Origin: Kibdelosporangium banguiense
GTDB taxonomy: Bacteria; Actinomycetota; Actinomycetes; Mycobacteriales; Pseudonocardiaceae
Assembly: GCF_017876405.1 (NCBI RefSeq)
Contig: NZ_JAGINW010000001.1
Location: 7,887,203-7,951,202 of the forward strand
Direction of reading: 5' to 3'
Length of the DNA stretch: 64,000 nucleotides
This document shows, one piece after another, positions 17,624 to 26,632 of this stretch. The first letter of the stretch is position 1, and each line of letters starts with the position of its first letter. Below the pieces are notes generated by a model, which made no database searches, was not told the DNA's origin, and was given only the letters and a program-made list of their open reading frames with translations. The translations under genes and the position numbers were made by a program.

Positions 17624-18481
17624 ATGGCCACTTCTGTGAAGAAACCGGGCCAGAACACCGGGGGAGCGCTGCGCCGGTATGCCACCGCGTTCCGCAGCCC
17701 GCGTGGTATGGCCGGTGCGATTCTGCTGGCACTGCTCGCCCTGGTGTCCGTGCTGTCGCCACTGCTGTTTCCGGCGGGCTACGACGACCAGTCGAACGTC
17801 GCGCTGGCCGGCCCATCGGCAGCCCACTGGCTGGGCACCGACGAACTGGGCCGCGACATCCTGGCTCGCACGATCTACGGCCTGCGTACCGACCTGTCCC
17901 TGTTGCTGACGGCCGTGCCGTTGAGCGCGGCGATCGGCACCCTGCTCGGGCTGGCCGGCGTGCTCGCCCGCTGGCTCGGCGCCGCGACACAGCGCGTGCT
18001 CGACGTCATCCTCGGCTTCCCCGGACTGTTGCTGGGCATGACCATCGTGCTGGTGATCGGCACCGGCTGGCTGGCCCTGTTCGTGTCGTTGCTCGTCGTC
18101 GGGCTGCCGAGCTTCGGCCGGCTCGCCCGGGCCGGCCTGCTCGTGGAGCAGGAACGGGAGTACGTCCTGGCCGCCCGCGTGCTGGGAGTGCCGCGCCGCA
18201 CTGTCCTCACGCGACACGTCCTGCCCAACATCCTCGACCCGATCGTGGTGAACGCGGCCGTGTACATGGTGGTCGGGATCTTCATCGAGGCCGGCCTGAG
18301 CATCGTCGGGCTCGGCATCAAGCCGCCGATCCCGTCGCTGGGCGCCATGCTCAACACCGGCGCGCGGTACGTCGAGGCGCATCCGGCGTATGTCCTGGGG
18401 CCCGGTTTGGTGCTGCTGATGCTGGCACTGGCCCTCACGTTGCTGTCCAACGCGCTCAACAAGGCGGTGCTCAGAAAATGA
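17624..18481 (+). CDS. ABC transporter permease, DppC type
   Basis: A 285-residue second channel subunit of the peptide/oligosaccharide importer. It shows the family's GTDELGRDILARTIYGLRTD segment before the transmembrane core, and the EAA-like loop EREYVLAARVLGVPRRTVLT. Several hydrophobic helices follow the single N-terminal one. It starts one base after the DppB-type gene, and its stop overlaps the ATPase start by four bases (ATGA). Stoichiometric coexpression with both neighbours is therefore likely. Confidence 0.92.
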   Translation: MATSVKKPGQNTGGALRRYATAFRSPRGMAGAILLALLALVSVLSPLLFPAGYDDQSNVALAGPSAAHWLGTDELGRDILARTIYGLRTDLSLLLTAVPLSAAIGTLLGLAGVLARWLGAATQRVLDVILGFPGLLLGMTIVLVIGTGWLALFVSLLVVGLPSFGRLARAGLLVEQEREYVLAARVLGVPRRTVLTRHVLPNILDPIVVNAAVYMVVGIFIEAGLSIVGLGIKPPIPSLGAMLNTGARYVEAHPAYVLGPGLVLLMLALALTLLSNALNKAVLRK

Positions 18482-20505
18482 ACGTGGCCTCAAAGAGTGC
18501 CGTCGTGTCCACAAAGGATGACCCGGTGAGCTCGTTGCTGGAAGTACACGGGCTGCGGACCGAGTTCGTCACCGATGCCGGTGTCGTGCGGGCGGTCAAC
18601 GACGTCAGCATCACCGTGCCCCGCGGCCGGGTCGTCGGCGTGGTGGGGGAGTCCGGTTCCGGCAAGTCGGTCACCGCGCGGTCCATCCTGCGCATGGTCA
18701 ACCCGCCGGGCCGGATCGTCGCCGGTGAGCTGATTTTCGACGGCCGGGACCTGCTGGAGCTGTCGGAGAAGGACATGCGGGAGATCCGCGGCAGCGAGAT
18801 CTCGATGGTGTTCCAGGACCCGCAGTCCGCGCTCAACCCCGTGATGACCGTCGGTGACCAGATCGCCGAGGCGCTGACCGTGCACGGCGTGAGCCGGCAG
18901 ATCGCGCGGGCCCGGGCGCTCGACCTGCTGTACCAGGTGGGCATTCCGGACGCGGAGCGGCGGCTCGACGACTACCCGCACCAGTTCTCCGGCGGCATGC
19001 GCCAGCGCGTGGTGATCGCCATCGCGCTCGCCGCCGAGCCGTCGCTGCTCATCGCGGACGAGCCGACCACCGCGCTGGACGTCACCATCCAGGCCCAGAT
19101 CCTGCGCCTGCTGGGCCGATTGCGCGACGAACTGGGCATCGCGGTCCTGATGATCACCCACGACATGGGCGTGGTCGCCGAGACCTGTGACGACGTCGTG
19201 GTCATGTACGGCGGCCGGGTCGTCGAGCAGGGGCCGGTGGAGACCGTGTTCGCACGGCAGGAGCACCCGTACACCGCGGACCTGCTCAAGGCGATGCCCC
19301 GGCTGGATGCCGGGGACCGCAGCCGCCTGCCCGCGATTCCCGGTGCCCCACCGGATCCCGCCGCTCTGCCGACGGGGTGCGCGTTCCACCCGCGGTGCAG
19401 GCTGGCCGAGGACCGTTGCCGTACCGACATTCCGAAACTGCTGCCGGTGCAGACACCCGGGCACGCGTCCGCCTGCTGGGTCACTCAGGGCGGAGCCGCC
19501 ATTTCGCCGCTCACGCCCACCGAAGAGGCACACGCCCGGCCCGGTCCCACCGGCGAGCCGTTGCTGTCGGTCGAGAACCTGCGCGTGGATGTCGCCGGCG
19601 GGCGTCGCAGCCTGTTCCGAAAACCCGAGCCGGTGTACGCCGTCGATGGGGTCAGCCTGTCGGTCTCCGGCGGCGAGACTCTGGGGCTGGTCGGCGAGTC
19701 CGGCTGTGGCAAGTCGACCCTCGCGCGCACGATCGTCGACATCAACCAGCCGTCGTCGGGCACCGTGCAGGCCGACTCGGGCGTGCAGTACGTCTTCCAG
19801 GATCCGTACGCCTCGCTCAACCCGCGGCGCACGATCCGCCAGTCCCTCGACGAGGCACTGGAGAGGCGCGGGGTGCCGCGTGCCGAACGGGATGCCGAGG
19901 CCGGCGAGTTGATGCGGCGGGTCGGCCTGTCCGACGGGCATCTCGACCGCTACCCGCACGCGTTCTCCGGTGGGCAACGTCAGCGCATCGGGATCGCCCG
20001 CGCGCTCGCCGTCCAGCCGAAGGTGCTGATCCTCGACGAGCCGGTGTCCGCGCTCGATGTGTCGATCCAGGCGCAGATCATCAACCTCCTCGAGGGACTG
20101 CGGGACGATCTCGGGCTCGGCTACCTGTTCATCGCGCACGACCTGTCGGTGGTACGGCACCTGTCCGACCGGGTGGCCGTGATGTACCTCGGCAAGATCG
20201 TCGAGACCGGGCCGGTCGAAGCCGTGTACTCGACGCCGGGGCACCCGTACACGGTCGCGCTCATGTCGTCCTCGCCTGTGCCGGACACCACGCAGCGCGA
20301 CCGGGAGCGGATCGTGCTCACCGGCGACCTGCCCAGCCCGAAGCAGCCGCCGTCCGGCTGCCGGTTCCGCACCCGTTGCCCGATCGGCCCGCTGGCGAAC
20401 CCCGACCGGGAGATCTGTGCGCAGCAGGAGCCACAACTCGCGCTGACCCCGACCGGCCAGCACGTGGCCTGCCACTTCGCCGGCGAACTGGTGGGCAGCG
20501 CCTGA
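18478..20505 (+). CDS. fused ABC transporter ATPase (DppD-DppF in one chain)
   Basis: A 675-residue protein with two complete nucleotide-binding domains. The first has P-loop GESGSGKSVT, signature FSGGMRQR and Walker B LLIADEPTTALD, then the oligopeptide-ABC C-terminal Cys-rich motif. The second has GESGCGKSTL, FSGGQRQRIGIARAL and VLILDEPVSALD, again with an oligopeptide C-terminal motif. The usual DppD and DppF subunits are thus fused, which fixes a 1:1 heterodimer to drive import. It overlaps the upstream permease by four bases, and its stop shares one base with the next sulfatase start (TGATG). Confidence 0.93.
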   Translation: MNVASKSAVVSTKDDPVSSLLEVHGLRTEFVTDAGVVRAVNDVSITVPRGRVVGVVGESGSGKSVTARSILRMVNPPGRIVAGELIFDGRDLLELSEKDMREIRGSEISMVFQDPQSALNPVMTVGDQIAEALTVHGVSRQIARARALDLLYQVGIPDAERRLDDYPHQFSGGMRQRVVIAIALAAEPSLLIADEPTTALDVTIQAQILRLLGRLRDELGIAVLMITHDMGVVAETCDDVVVMYGGRVVEQGPVETVFARQEHPYTADLLKAMPRLDAGDRSRLPAIPGAPPDPAALPTGCAFHPRCRLAEDRCRTDIPKLLPVQTPGHASACWVTQGGAAISPLTPTEEAHARPGPTGEPLLSVENLRVDVAGGRRSLFRKPEPVYAVDGVSLSVSGGETLGLVGESGCGKSTLARTIVDINQPSSGTVQADSGVQYVFQDPYASLNPRRTIRQSLDEALERRGVPRAERDAEAGELMRRVGLSDGHLDRYPHAFSGGQRQRIGIARALAVQPKVLILDEPVSALDVSIQAQIINLLEGLRDDLGLGYLFIAHDLSVVRHLSDRVAVMYLGKIVETGPVEAVYSTPGHPYTVALMSSSPVPDTTQRDRERIVLTGDLPSPKQPPSGCRFRTRCPIGPLANPDREICAQQEPQLALTPTGQHVACHFAGELVGSA

Positions 20506-22061
20506 TGCGGATCATCTACGTCGACGTCGACACACTGCGGGCCGACCACACCTCGCCCTACGGCTACCAGCGTCCGACCACGCCGAACCTGGCCGCGCTG
20601 GCGGACAAGGGCGTGGTGTTCGACCGCTACTACTGCTCCGACTCACCGTGCCTGCCGTCCCGGACCGCGCTGACCAGCGGCCAGTTCGGCATCACCAACG
20701 GTGTCATCGGCCACTTCGGCGAGGCGGCCCGTTTCCGGCTCGACGCCGGTCACGGCGCCGACCCGCACCGGCCACTGTTCGGCCAGCGGCTAGAGCAGCA
20801 CGGCTATCACACCGCGGCTGTGTCGATGTTCGCCGAGCGGCACCGTGCGTACCACTTCTGTGGCAACTTCCGTGAAACGATCCGGGCCACAGGCAAGATC
20901 AACGACGAGGAGGCTCCCGAGATCAACGCGGTCGCGCTGGACTGGATCCGCCGGCACGCGCACGAGGACGACTGGTACCTGCACCTCACTTATTGGGAAC
21001 CGCACACCAACTACCAGACAGGTCCCGAGTGGGCGGAGCGGGCCGCCGCGTCCGGCCCGCCGCCCGCGTGGCCCGACCAGGCCGCGATCGACGGGCACGC
21101 CGAAGTGTACGGTCCGCGCAGTGCGCTGGACCTGCACTACTTCGCGATGCCGCGAAGGTCCCCTGTGCCGCACAACATGCCCGACGAGGTCCGTACCCGT
21201 GCGGACTTCGAGCACCTGATCAACGGATTCGACGGCACGATCATGTACTGGGACCAGTACTTCGGCGAATTGCTGTCCACTTTGGAGCAGCTTGGGATCG
21301 CGGACGAGACGGCGATCATCGTCAGCGCCGACCACGGTGAGTCGTTCGGGGAGAACGGTTCCTACGCCGAGCACGCCCATGCGAACGAGCCCGTGCAGCG
21401 GGTCCCGCTGGTGGTGTACTGGCCCGGCGTCACCGACGACCTGCCGGAGGATGCCCGGCGGTGCGACTCGTTGCTGTACAACATCGATCTCGCACCGACC
21501 TTGTGCGAGCTGCTGGGCGTCCCGATCCCGGACGGATGGCAAGGGGAGTCGTTCGCCCAGGCGATCCGTGGTGAACGCGTCGGCTCCCGCGAGTATCTCG
21601 TGCTGGGGCACGGCGCGCACACGTACCAACGGTCTGTTCGGACGCGTGACCACCTGTACATCCGCACTTACCACCCGGGCGCATACCGGGCCGAGTGGGA
21701 ACAACTGTTCGACGTCACCGCCGACCCGCACCTGACCCGGGATCTGTTGCCGGACAAGCCCGACCTGGCCAACGAGATGCGGGCGCACCTGGCTGAGTGG
21801 TGGCACCGGTACGCAGGCCGGCCGGGCGCCCTGCCCGACCCGATGCTCACCACTCTCCAAACAGGACCGACCTACTACACCGACCCCAAGCGGTACGCGC
21901 AGCACCTGCGGGACACCGGCCGCGCGCACCTGGCCGAGGATCTCGAACAGCGCCTGAGCGCCGTCACCCCGACGACACCGATCTCTTGGCACGCCCCGGA
22001 CGTCGCGTGGCCGCCCGGCCGGCACGAGGAGCTGGTGCGCAGGCTCGGGGGCAGTGGATGA
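20505..22061 (+). CDS. cytoplasmic sulfatase
   Basis: A 518-residue type I sulfatase. The N-terminus, IIYVDVDTLRADHTSPYGY, provides metal-binding acidic residues, and residues 49-53 are CLPSR, the formylglycine signature. IIVSADHGESFGENG is the second metal-site motif. There is no signal peptide. The ATG overlaps the last base of the ATPase stop, and the end overlaps the next sulfatase by four bases, so import and desulfation are translationally linked. Known relatives hydrolyse sulfate esters of sugars or aryl groups; the exact ester is not readable from sequence. It needs formylglycine-generating enzyme from elsewhere in the genome. Confidence 0.9.
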   Translation: MRIIYVDVDTLRADHTSPYGYQRPTTPNLAALADKGVVFDRYYCSDSPCLPSRTALTSGQFGITNGVIGHFGEAARFRLDAGHGADPHRPLFGQRLEQHGYHTAAVSMFAERHRAYHFCGNFRETIRATGKINDEEAPEINAVALDWIRRHAHEDDWYLHLTYWEPHTNYQTGPEWAERAAASGPPPAWPDQAAIDGHAEVYGPRSALDLHYFAMPRRSPVPHNMPDEVRTRADFEHLINGFDGTIMYWDQYFGELLSTLEQLGIADETAIIVSADHGESFGENGSYAEHAHANEPVQRVPLVVYWPGVTDDLPEDARRCDSLLYNIDLAPTLCELLGVPIPDGWQGESFAQAIRGERVGSREYLVLGHGAHTYQRSVRTRDHLYIRTYHPGAYRAEWEQLFDVTADPHLTRDLLPDKPDLANEMRAHLAEWWHRYAGRPGALPDPMLTTLQTGPTYYTDPKRYAQHLRDTGRAHLAEDLEQRLSAVTPTTPISWHAPDVAWPPGRHEELVRRLGGSG

Positions 22062-23566
22062 GCAGGCCGAACGTCGTGCTCGTCCTCGCCGACGACCTCG
22101 GCTACTCGGATCTTGGTTGCTACGGCAGCGAAATCAACACTCCGAACCTGGACGCGTTGGCCCGCAACGGAGTCCGGCTGACCCGGTTCACCACCACCGC
22201 GCGGTGCAGCCCGTCACGAGCGTCGCTGATGACCGGGCTGCACCCGCACCAGACCGGCATCGGCGTGCTGACCGCCGACGACATCCCCGGTGGATACCCG
22301 GGCACCCTCAACGACCGGTGCGCCACCGCCGCCGAGATCCTCGGCGCGGCCGGCTACACCACGTACATGTCGGGCAAGTGGCACCTCGGCAGTGACCCGG
22401 CGGCGTGGCCGACGCGACGCGGATTCCTGCACTTCTACGGCACGTTCTCCGGCGGCGGGAACTACTACTCCCCAGCCGGTCTGCGCAGGGGAGAGCAGGA
22501 AGTACCACCCGACCCGGACTTCTACTACACCGACGCCATCACGGACGCGGCCGTCGACGTCCTCCAAGAGGATTCCGGGGACAAGCCGTTCCTCTGTTAC
22601 GTCGCCTACACCGCGCCGCACTTCCCTTTGCAGGCAAGGGAAACGGATATCGCCCGGTATGCCGGGGAGTATCGTGACGGCTGGGACGTGGTGCGTGAGC
22701 GCCGGATCGCGCGGATGCGAGAATTGGGCATCTTCGACGGCAACGCCGCACCACGCGACCCGCTCGTGCCCGCCTGGGCGGACGCCGAGGACAAGGAGTG
22801 GGAGCAGCGGCGGATGGCCGTCTACGCCGCCATGGTCGAGGTCATGGACCGCGGTATCGGCCGCATCGTCGACGAACTACGCGCCAGCGGCCGGCTCGAC
22901 GACACAGTATTCGTCTTCCTGTCCGACAACGGCGGATCAGCCGAAGAAATCCCGCCCAGGCTCGGCAGCGACCCAGGCCGCGGCCCGAAGATCATCCCGG
23001 CCGCCACAAGAGACGGCGGCCCGGTCTACGTGGGCCGGTACCCAGACCACCCACCGGGCGGCGAGGACACATTCACGTTCTGCGGCCGCGAATGGTCGCA
23101 CGTATCCAACGCGCCATTCCGGATGCACAAGCGCTGGGTACACGAAGGCGGGATCGCCTCGCCGTTCATCGTGCACTGGCCACAAGGACTAGGCGACCGC
23201 GCCGGCACAATCACAGACGCCGCGCACTACCTACCGGATGTCCTGCCCACCCTGCTGGAGATCACGGGCGCGCCGTACCCGGACCACGTGCCACCGCCCG
23301 AAGGCGTCAGCATGCTGGAATCCCTGCGCGGCGCCCCCAGCGACGACACCCGTTGCCAATTCTACGAACACATCGGCAACGCAGCAGTCCGTCGCGGCAA
23401 CTGGAAGCTCGTGCGCGAGCACCCAGGCGAGTGGGAACTGTACGACATCGCGACCGACCCAACCGAACTATCCAACGTAGCCGCCGCGAACCCGTCGGTC
23501 GTCGACGAGCTGGCCCAGGCCTGGACGGAGTGGGCGTCGCGCTGCGGTGTCCTGCCGCCGGCCTGA
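22058..23566 (+). CDS. cytoplasmic arylsulfatase A-like sulfatase
   Basis: A 502-residue sulfatase closer to the arylsulfatase A/N-acetylgalactosamine-6-sulfatase group: NVVLVLADDLGYSDLGCYG at the start, CSPSR at residues 50-54 with TGLHPHQTG after it, SGKWHLG, and FVFLSDNGGSAEE. There is no signal peptide. The ATG overlaps the stop of the previous sulfatase (ATGA). As third sulfatase of the locus it probably removes a sulfate from a different position or residue than the other two. It ends 38 bases from the convergent AAA+ gene; no clear terminator hairpin is seen there. Confidence 0.9.
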   Translation: MSRPNVVLVLADDLGYSDLGCYGSEINTPNLDALARNGVRLTRFTTTARCSPSRASLMTGLHPHQTGIGVLTADDIPGGYPGTLNDRCATAAEILGAAGYTTYMSGKWHLGSDPAAWPTRRGFLHFYGTFSGGGNYYSPAGLRRGEQEVPPDPDFYYTDAITDAAVDVLQEDSGDKPFLCYVAYTAPHFPLQARETDIARYAGEYRDGWDVVRERRIARMRELGIFDGNAAPRDPLVPAWADAEDKEWEQRRMAVYAAMVEVMDRGIGRIVDELRASGRLDDTVFVFLSDNGGSAEEIPPRLGSDPGRGPKIIPAATRDGGPVYVGRYPDHPPGGEDTFTFCGREWSHVSNAPFRMHKRWVHEGGIASPFIVHWPQGLGDRAGTITDAAHYLPDVLPTLLEITGAPYPDHVPPPEGVSMLESLRGAPSDDTRCQFYEHIGNAAVRRGNWKLVREHPGEWELYDIATDPTELSNVAAANPSVVDELAQAWTEWASRCGVLPPA

Positions 23567-23604
23567 CCGCAGGTCGGCATCATCGGTGCACTGGCCACTC
23601 CCGG

Positions 23605-25851
23605 TCAGAGCGGGGAGCGATGGGGAGGGTTGAAGGAGTCGGGGCCGGAGCGTTCGAATTCCTGGAGAAGATTTTCCTTGAGCATCTTCGAGCTGGTTAT
23701 CTTCGTCTGAAGGCCTTCGCCGCGGCATCTTTCCGCAAGGCTGTCGAGTGAGCTGAAGGTGACGATCTTGGTCAGCTTCCGGGCGCCTCGCTGATCTATC
23801 TCGGCCATCGCGGCCCGGTACTTCTCGTCGCGGCCTGGGTGCTCGCGCTGTAGTTCGATGATCTGTTCTTCGAGCGCTTCGCGTAGTGGCCTCATCTCGT
23901 CTTCCACACTGGTCAGGTGTTGCTCGAACCAGCGGATGTGCTTGGGCTTCAACGGTCTGCGCCACGCACGCAGATAACGCAGTTGAGCCTCGAGGACCGG
24001 GTAGCCCACGCGCGCAGCCTTGTCGAGACGGCCGCGACGAGTCACAGCATCATCGAGTTCGAACTTTTCCGCGTTGCTGTTGATGACAAAGACGATCCAT
24101 CTGTTGTCGCGAAGTCGTTGCAGCCGTGGCAGCATGCCGGAGGTGATGAAGGCGCCGACCGTTCTGTTTTCGATCGAGGTCGCGTTCGGGCGCCATTTGA
24201 AGAACTCCTCGCACTCGTCGAAGAGTACGACTGTTCGCCGTAGGTGCATGAGGTCCTCGAAGATCTCGTCTGCGGCTGCTTCGAACCCTTCGATGCCCTT
24301 GCGGAGGAAGACCGGCGGAGACAACGTGAGAAGGGGCCAGCCAAGCGCTTTGGCTGTTGCCACGACCAGTGAGGTCTTGCGGGTCCCGGGTGGACCGTAA
24401 AGCAGAAACGACGCGGTCTCCACTGGGCGCTCGTTGACGTTGCGGATGGTGGGCTCGAGGATTTCGGACTTGATACCTTCGACGATGCTGTTCTTCTCGG
24501 TCGGGTCGACGATGGACGTGAACTTCGCGAGACGATCCGACGGCAGCTCTTGCGACTCGAGCACCTGGTAACGGCCTTGGAGAGGGATCAGCCAGGTGAG
24601 GTCGGCCCAGAAGCTCCGGAATGCCGGAGCTCCTCTGCTTGCCCGGTATTTCCGCAGGATCTGTTCCTGACGTGCGAGCCTGAGCGCGTCGCGGTAGGCG
24701 AACAGAAACTGAAGGACCACCGCCGTGGTCCAGGACTCGATTTCGTACCCTGCTCTGGTCCGGTCGTTCCGCCATCCACTCGCGTCCTCGTGCTTGGCAT
24801 AAGAACTCTGCACCAGGCGGAACGACGCGTCCATAGCGGGCAGCGCGGCGGTATAGATGCCCATGTCGGACTCCTGCAGATCGAGCAGTGCGAGGGTGGA
24901 GAGAGCCAAACTGAGCTCGACGCTGGGGATGTAGACCAGGCGCCGCCCGCCGAAGCTGAGTACCCCGGCACTCGTCCACGTGCCGCGCTCAGACTGGTCC
25001 TTCACCAGAGCGGCGACGCCTTGCTCGATGAGAGGGGAATCGGCGTCCCCGGTGAATCTCGCGAGCAAAGCGCAACAGCTGACCAGCGAGCTCGAGTCGA
25101 AACCCGGAGCGGGCAGCAGGTGCAGGCCAAGCTGTTGAACTATCTCGTCACGGACCCGGTTGAGCAGTTCAGCCTGCTTGAACGTCCCGTCCGCTCCGTC
25201 CGCACTCGCGCCGTCGAGATAGGCGATCGTGCGGGCAGCGGCGTCCAGGGCACGCACACTGTGCAGTGTCAGGAAGTGATGGGTTCGCGCCGCCTCGTGA
25301 ACCTTCACTCCATCATCTGACAGCTGCTTCGTCACTACAGTGGTGAGTTGGAGAAGGTAGTCGAGGAGCGCCGCGCGGCGTTTCCTTGAGAGTTTGAAGT
25401 TACATGCGAGCTCTGTTACCGGGCTCAGCGCAAGGGACAGCGACAATAGCAGCTGGGCGTCCGTGAAGGGATTCTCGCGGTTTTCTCCGTGGCCACGAAG
25501 CGATGGGAGCGGTAGGCTGAAGTATTCTTTGATCATGCGATGCACGGCGGTCTGGATGTTCGTGCAGAATTGCCTGGACGGTGCGATTGTCTCGTTTTCG
25601 CTGAAAAAGTACGCGGCGGCCACCAGTGCTTGGAACGACCTGTTGTTCGACGTCGCTCCCTTGCCGCGGCCGAGTGCGGCGGGCTCCTGTGTCTCCTGAG
25701 CGGACGAGTCGCCCTTGGTGCGCCAGCTGTCTCGCCAGAAGTTGCCGGTTTCGCTGTCCCACGTGCTCAACAGTGACTCGCATGCGCGCACGAGCCATCT
25801 GTCGACCACGTCTGTCGAAACTTCCTGGCTTCCGGGTGGCGTTTGGTACAC
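23605..25851 (-). CDS. AAA+ ATPase with N-terminal alpha/alpha-toroid-like half
   Basis: A protein of about 748 residues that I cannot assign to a named family. The C-terminal third is an AAA+ domain: YGPPGTRKTS at about 485-494, LFDECEEFF with Asp545-Glu546 as Walker B, FVINSN as sensor 1, and TRRGRLDKA, which could hold the arginine finger. The P-loop has Arg where the second Gly is usual. The N-terminal 430 residues are helical and contain QSERGTW at about 286-292, which fits the Q-x3-G-x-W motif of terpenoid-cyclase-like alpha/alpha toroids, and a later ESWTTAVVLQFL helix. A GTG at 25851 with GGAG five bases upstream is preferred over the ATG at 25914. It stands alone between convergent and divergent neighbours. 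Confidence 0.75.
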   Translation of the reverse strand: MYQTPPGSQEVSTDVVDRWLVRACESLLSTWDSETGNFWRDSWRTKGDSSAQETQEPAALGRGKGATSNNRSFQALVAAAYFFSENETIAPSRQFCTNIQTAVHRMIKEYFSLPLPSLRGHGENRENPFTDAQLLLSLSLALSPVTELACNFKLSRKRRAALLDYLLQLTTVVTKQLSDDGVKVHEAARTHHFLTLHSVRALDAAARTIAYLDGASADGADGTFKQAELLNRVRDEIVQQLGLHLLPAPGFDSSSLVSCCALLARFTGDADSPLIEQGVAALVKDQSERGTWTSAGVLSFGGRRLVYIPSVELSLALSTLALLDLQESDMGIYTAALPAMDASFRLVQSSYAKHEDASGWRNDRTRAGYEIESWTTAVVLQFLFAYRDALRLARQEQILRKYRASRGAPAFRSFWADLTWLIPLQGRYQVLESQELPSDRLAKFTSIVDPTEKNSIVEGIKSEILEPTIRNVNERPVETASFLLYGPPGTRKTSLVVATAKALGWPLLTLSPPVFLRKGIEGFEAAADEIFEDLMHLRRTVVLFDECEEFFKWRPNATSIENRTVGAFITSGMLPRLQRLRDNRWIVFVINSNAEKFELDDAVTRRGRLDKAARVGYPVLEAQLRYLRAWRRPLKPKHIRWFEQHLTSVEDEMRPLREALEEQIIELQREHPGRDEKYRAAMAEIDQRGARKLTKIVTFSSLDSLAERCRGEGLQTKITSSKMLKENLLQEFERSGPDSFNPPHRSPL

Positions 25852-26063
25852 GTGCACTCCTGGCTGACAGTGACCCCGCGACTTGGAAGGTCCGTGTCCT
25901 GTCGCGTCGTCCACGCCCCACGCTGCGCTACAACCTGCTCAGAACGAGCAGTTGAACTTCACTCGAATGATGGAAGGCCGCGTGAGTCTGGATCGGGCAG
26001 CGATGAGTTTTCTGTGCCGCGTTGGTCTATATGTCCGAGAGCGACTTACGGAAGGCTGGCGTG

Positions 26064-26627
26064 ATGCGGAAACTGATCTACGGCATGAACCTGAGTCTCG
26101 ATGGCTACATCGCCGCGCCGGGTGATGACATCAGCTGGGGTGTGCCGACTGAGGAGCTGTTTCGGTTTTGGACCGACCAGTTGCGGGTGACCGAGCTGTC
26201 GCTGTACGGGCGCAAGTTGTGGGAGACGATGAGCTCCCACTGGCCGACCGGCGACCAGCAGCCGGACGCCACTCCGGCGGATGTCGAGTTCGCGCGTCTC
26301 TGGCGGGACATGCAGAAGGTGGTGTTCTCCTCGACGGTTGACAAGGTCGACTGGAATACCCGTCTGGTCAGCGGTGACGCGGTCGCTGAGATCACCCGGC
26401 TCAAGGCCGAGGACGGCGGCCCGATGGACATCGGCGGCGCGACGCTGGCCGCGGCGGCCATGCGGGCCGGGCTGATCGACGAGTACGTGTTGGTCACCGC
26501 GCCGGTCCTGGTGGGTGGCGGCACGCCGTTCTTCACCGCGCTGGACAGCTGGGTGAACCTGAACCTTGTGGAGACGCGGACGTTTCCCGATGGCGTGGTC
26601 CTGACCAGGTACGAGACGAAACGCTGA
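26064..26627 (+). CDS. dihydrofolate reductase/RibD C-terminal-fold protein
   Basis: A 187-residue protein of the DHFR/RibD-C reductase superfamily. It opens with KLIYGMNLSLDGYIA, has YGRKLWETM, and ends with the family's DIGGATLAAAAMRAGLIDEYVL and PVLVGGGTPFF blocks, which form the NADPH site. The ATG at 26064 has GGAAGG eight bases upstream; a GTG just before it is also possible. These stand-alone proteins are common in actinomycetes and mostly of unknown substrate. It is divergent from the AAA+ gene across about 210 bases and convergent with the next gene. Confidence 0.85.
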   Translation: MRKLIYGMNLSLDGYIAAPGDDISWGVPTEELFRFWTDQLRVTELSLYGRKLWETMSSHWPTGDQQPDATPADVEFARLWRDMQKVVFSSTVDKVDWNTRLVSGDAVAEITRLKAEDGGPMDIGGATLAAAAMRAGLIDEYVLVTAPVLVGGGTPFFTALDSWVNLNLVETRTFPDGVVLTRYETKR

Positions 26628-26632
26628 ATCTG

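Noticed and set aside
23562..23614. CTGACCG...CGGTCAG as a terminator between the convergent sulfatase and AAA+ genes.
   Set aside because: The seven-base stem has a loop of about 30 bases, too weak to call.
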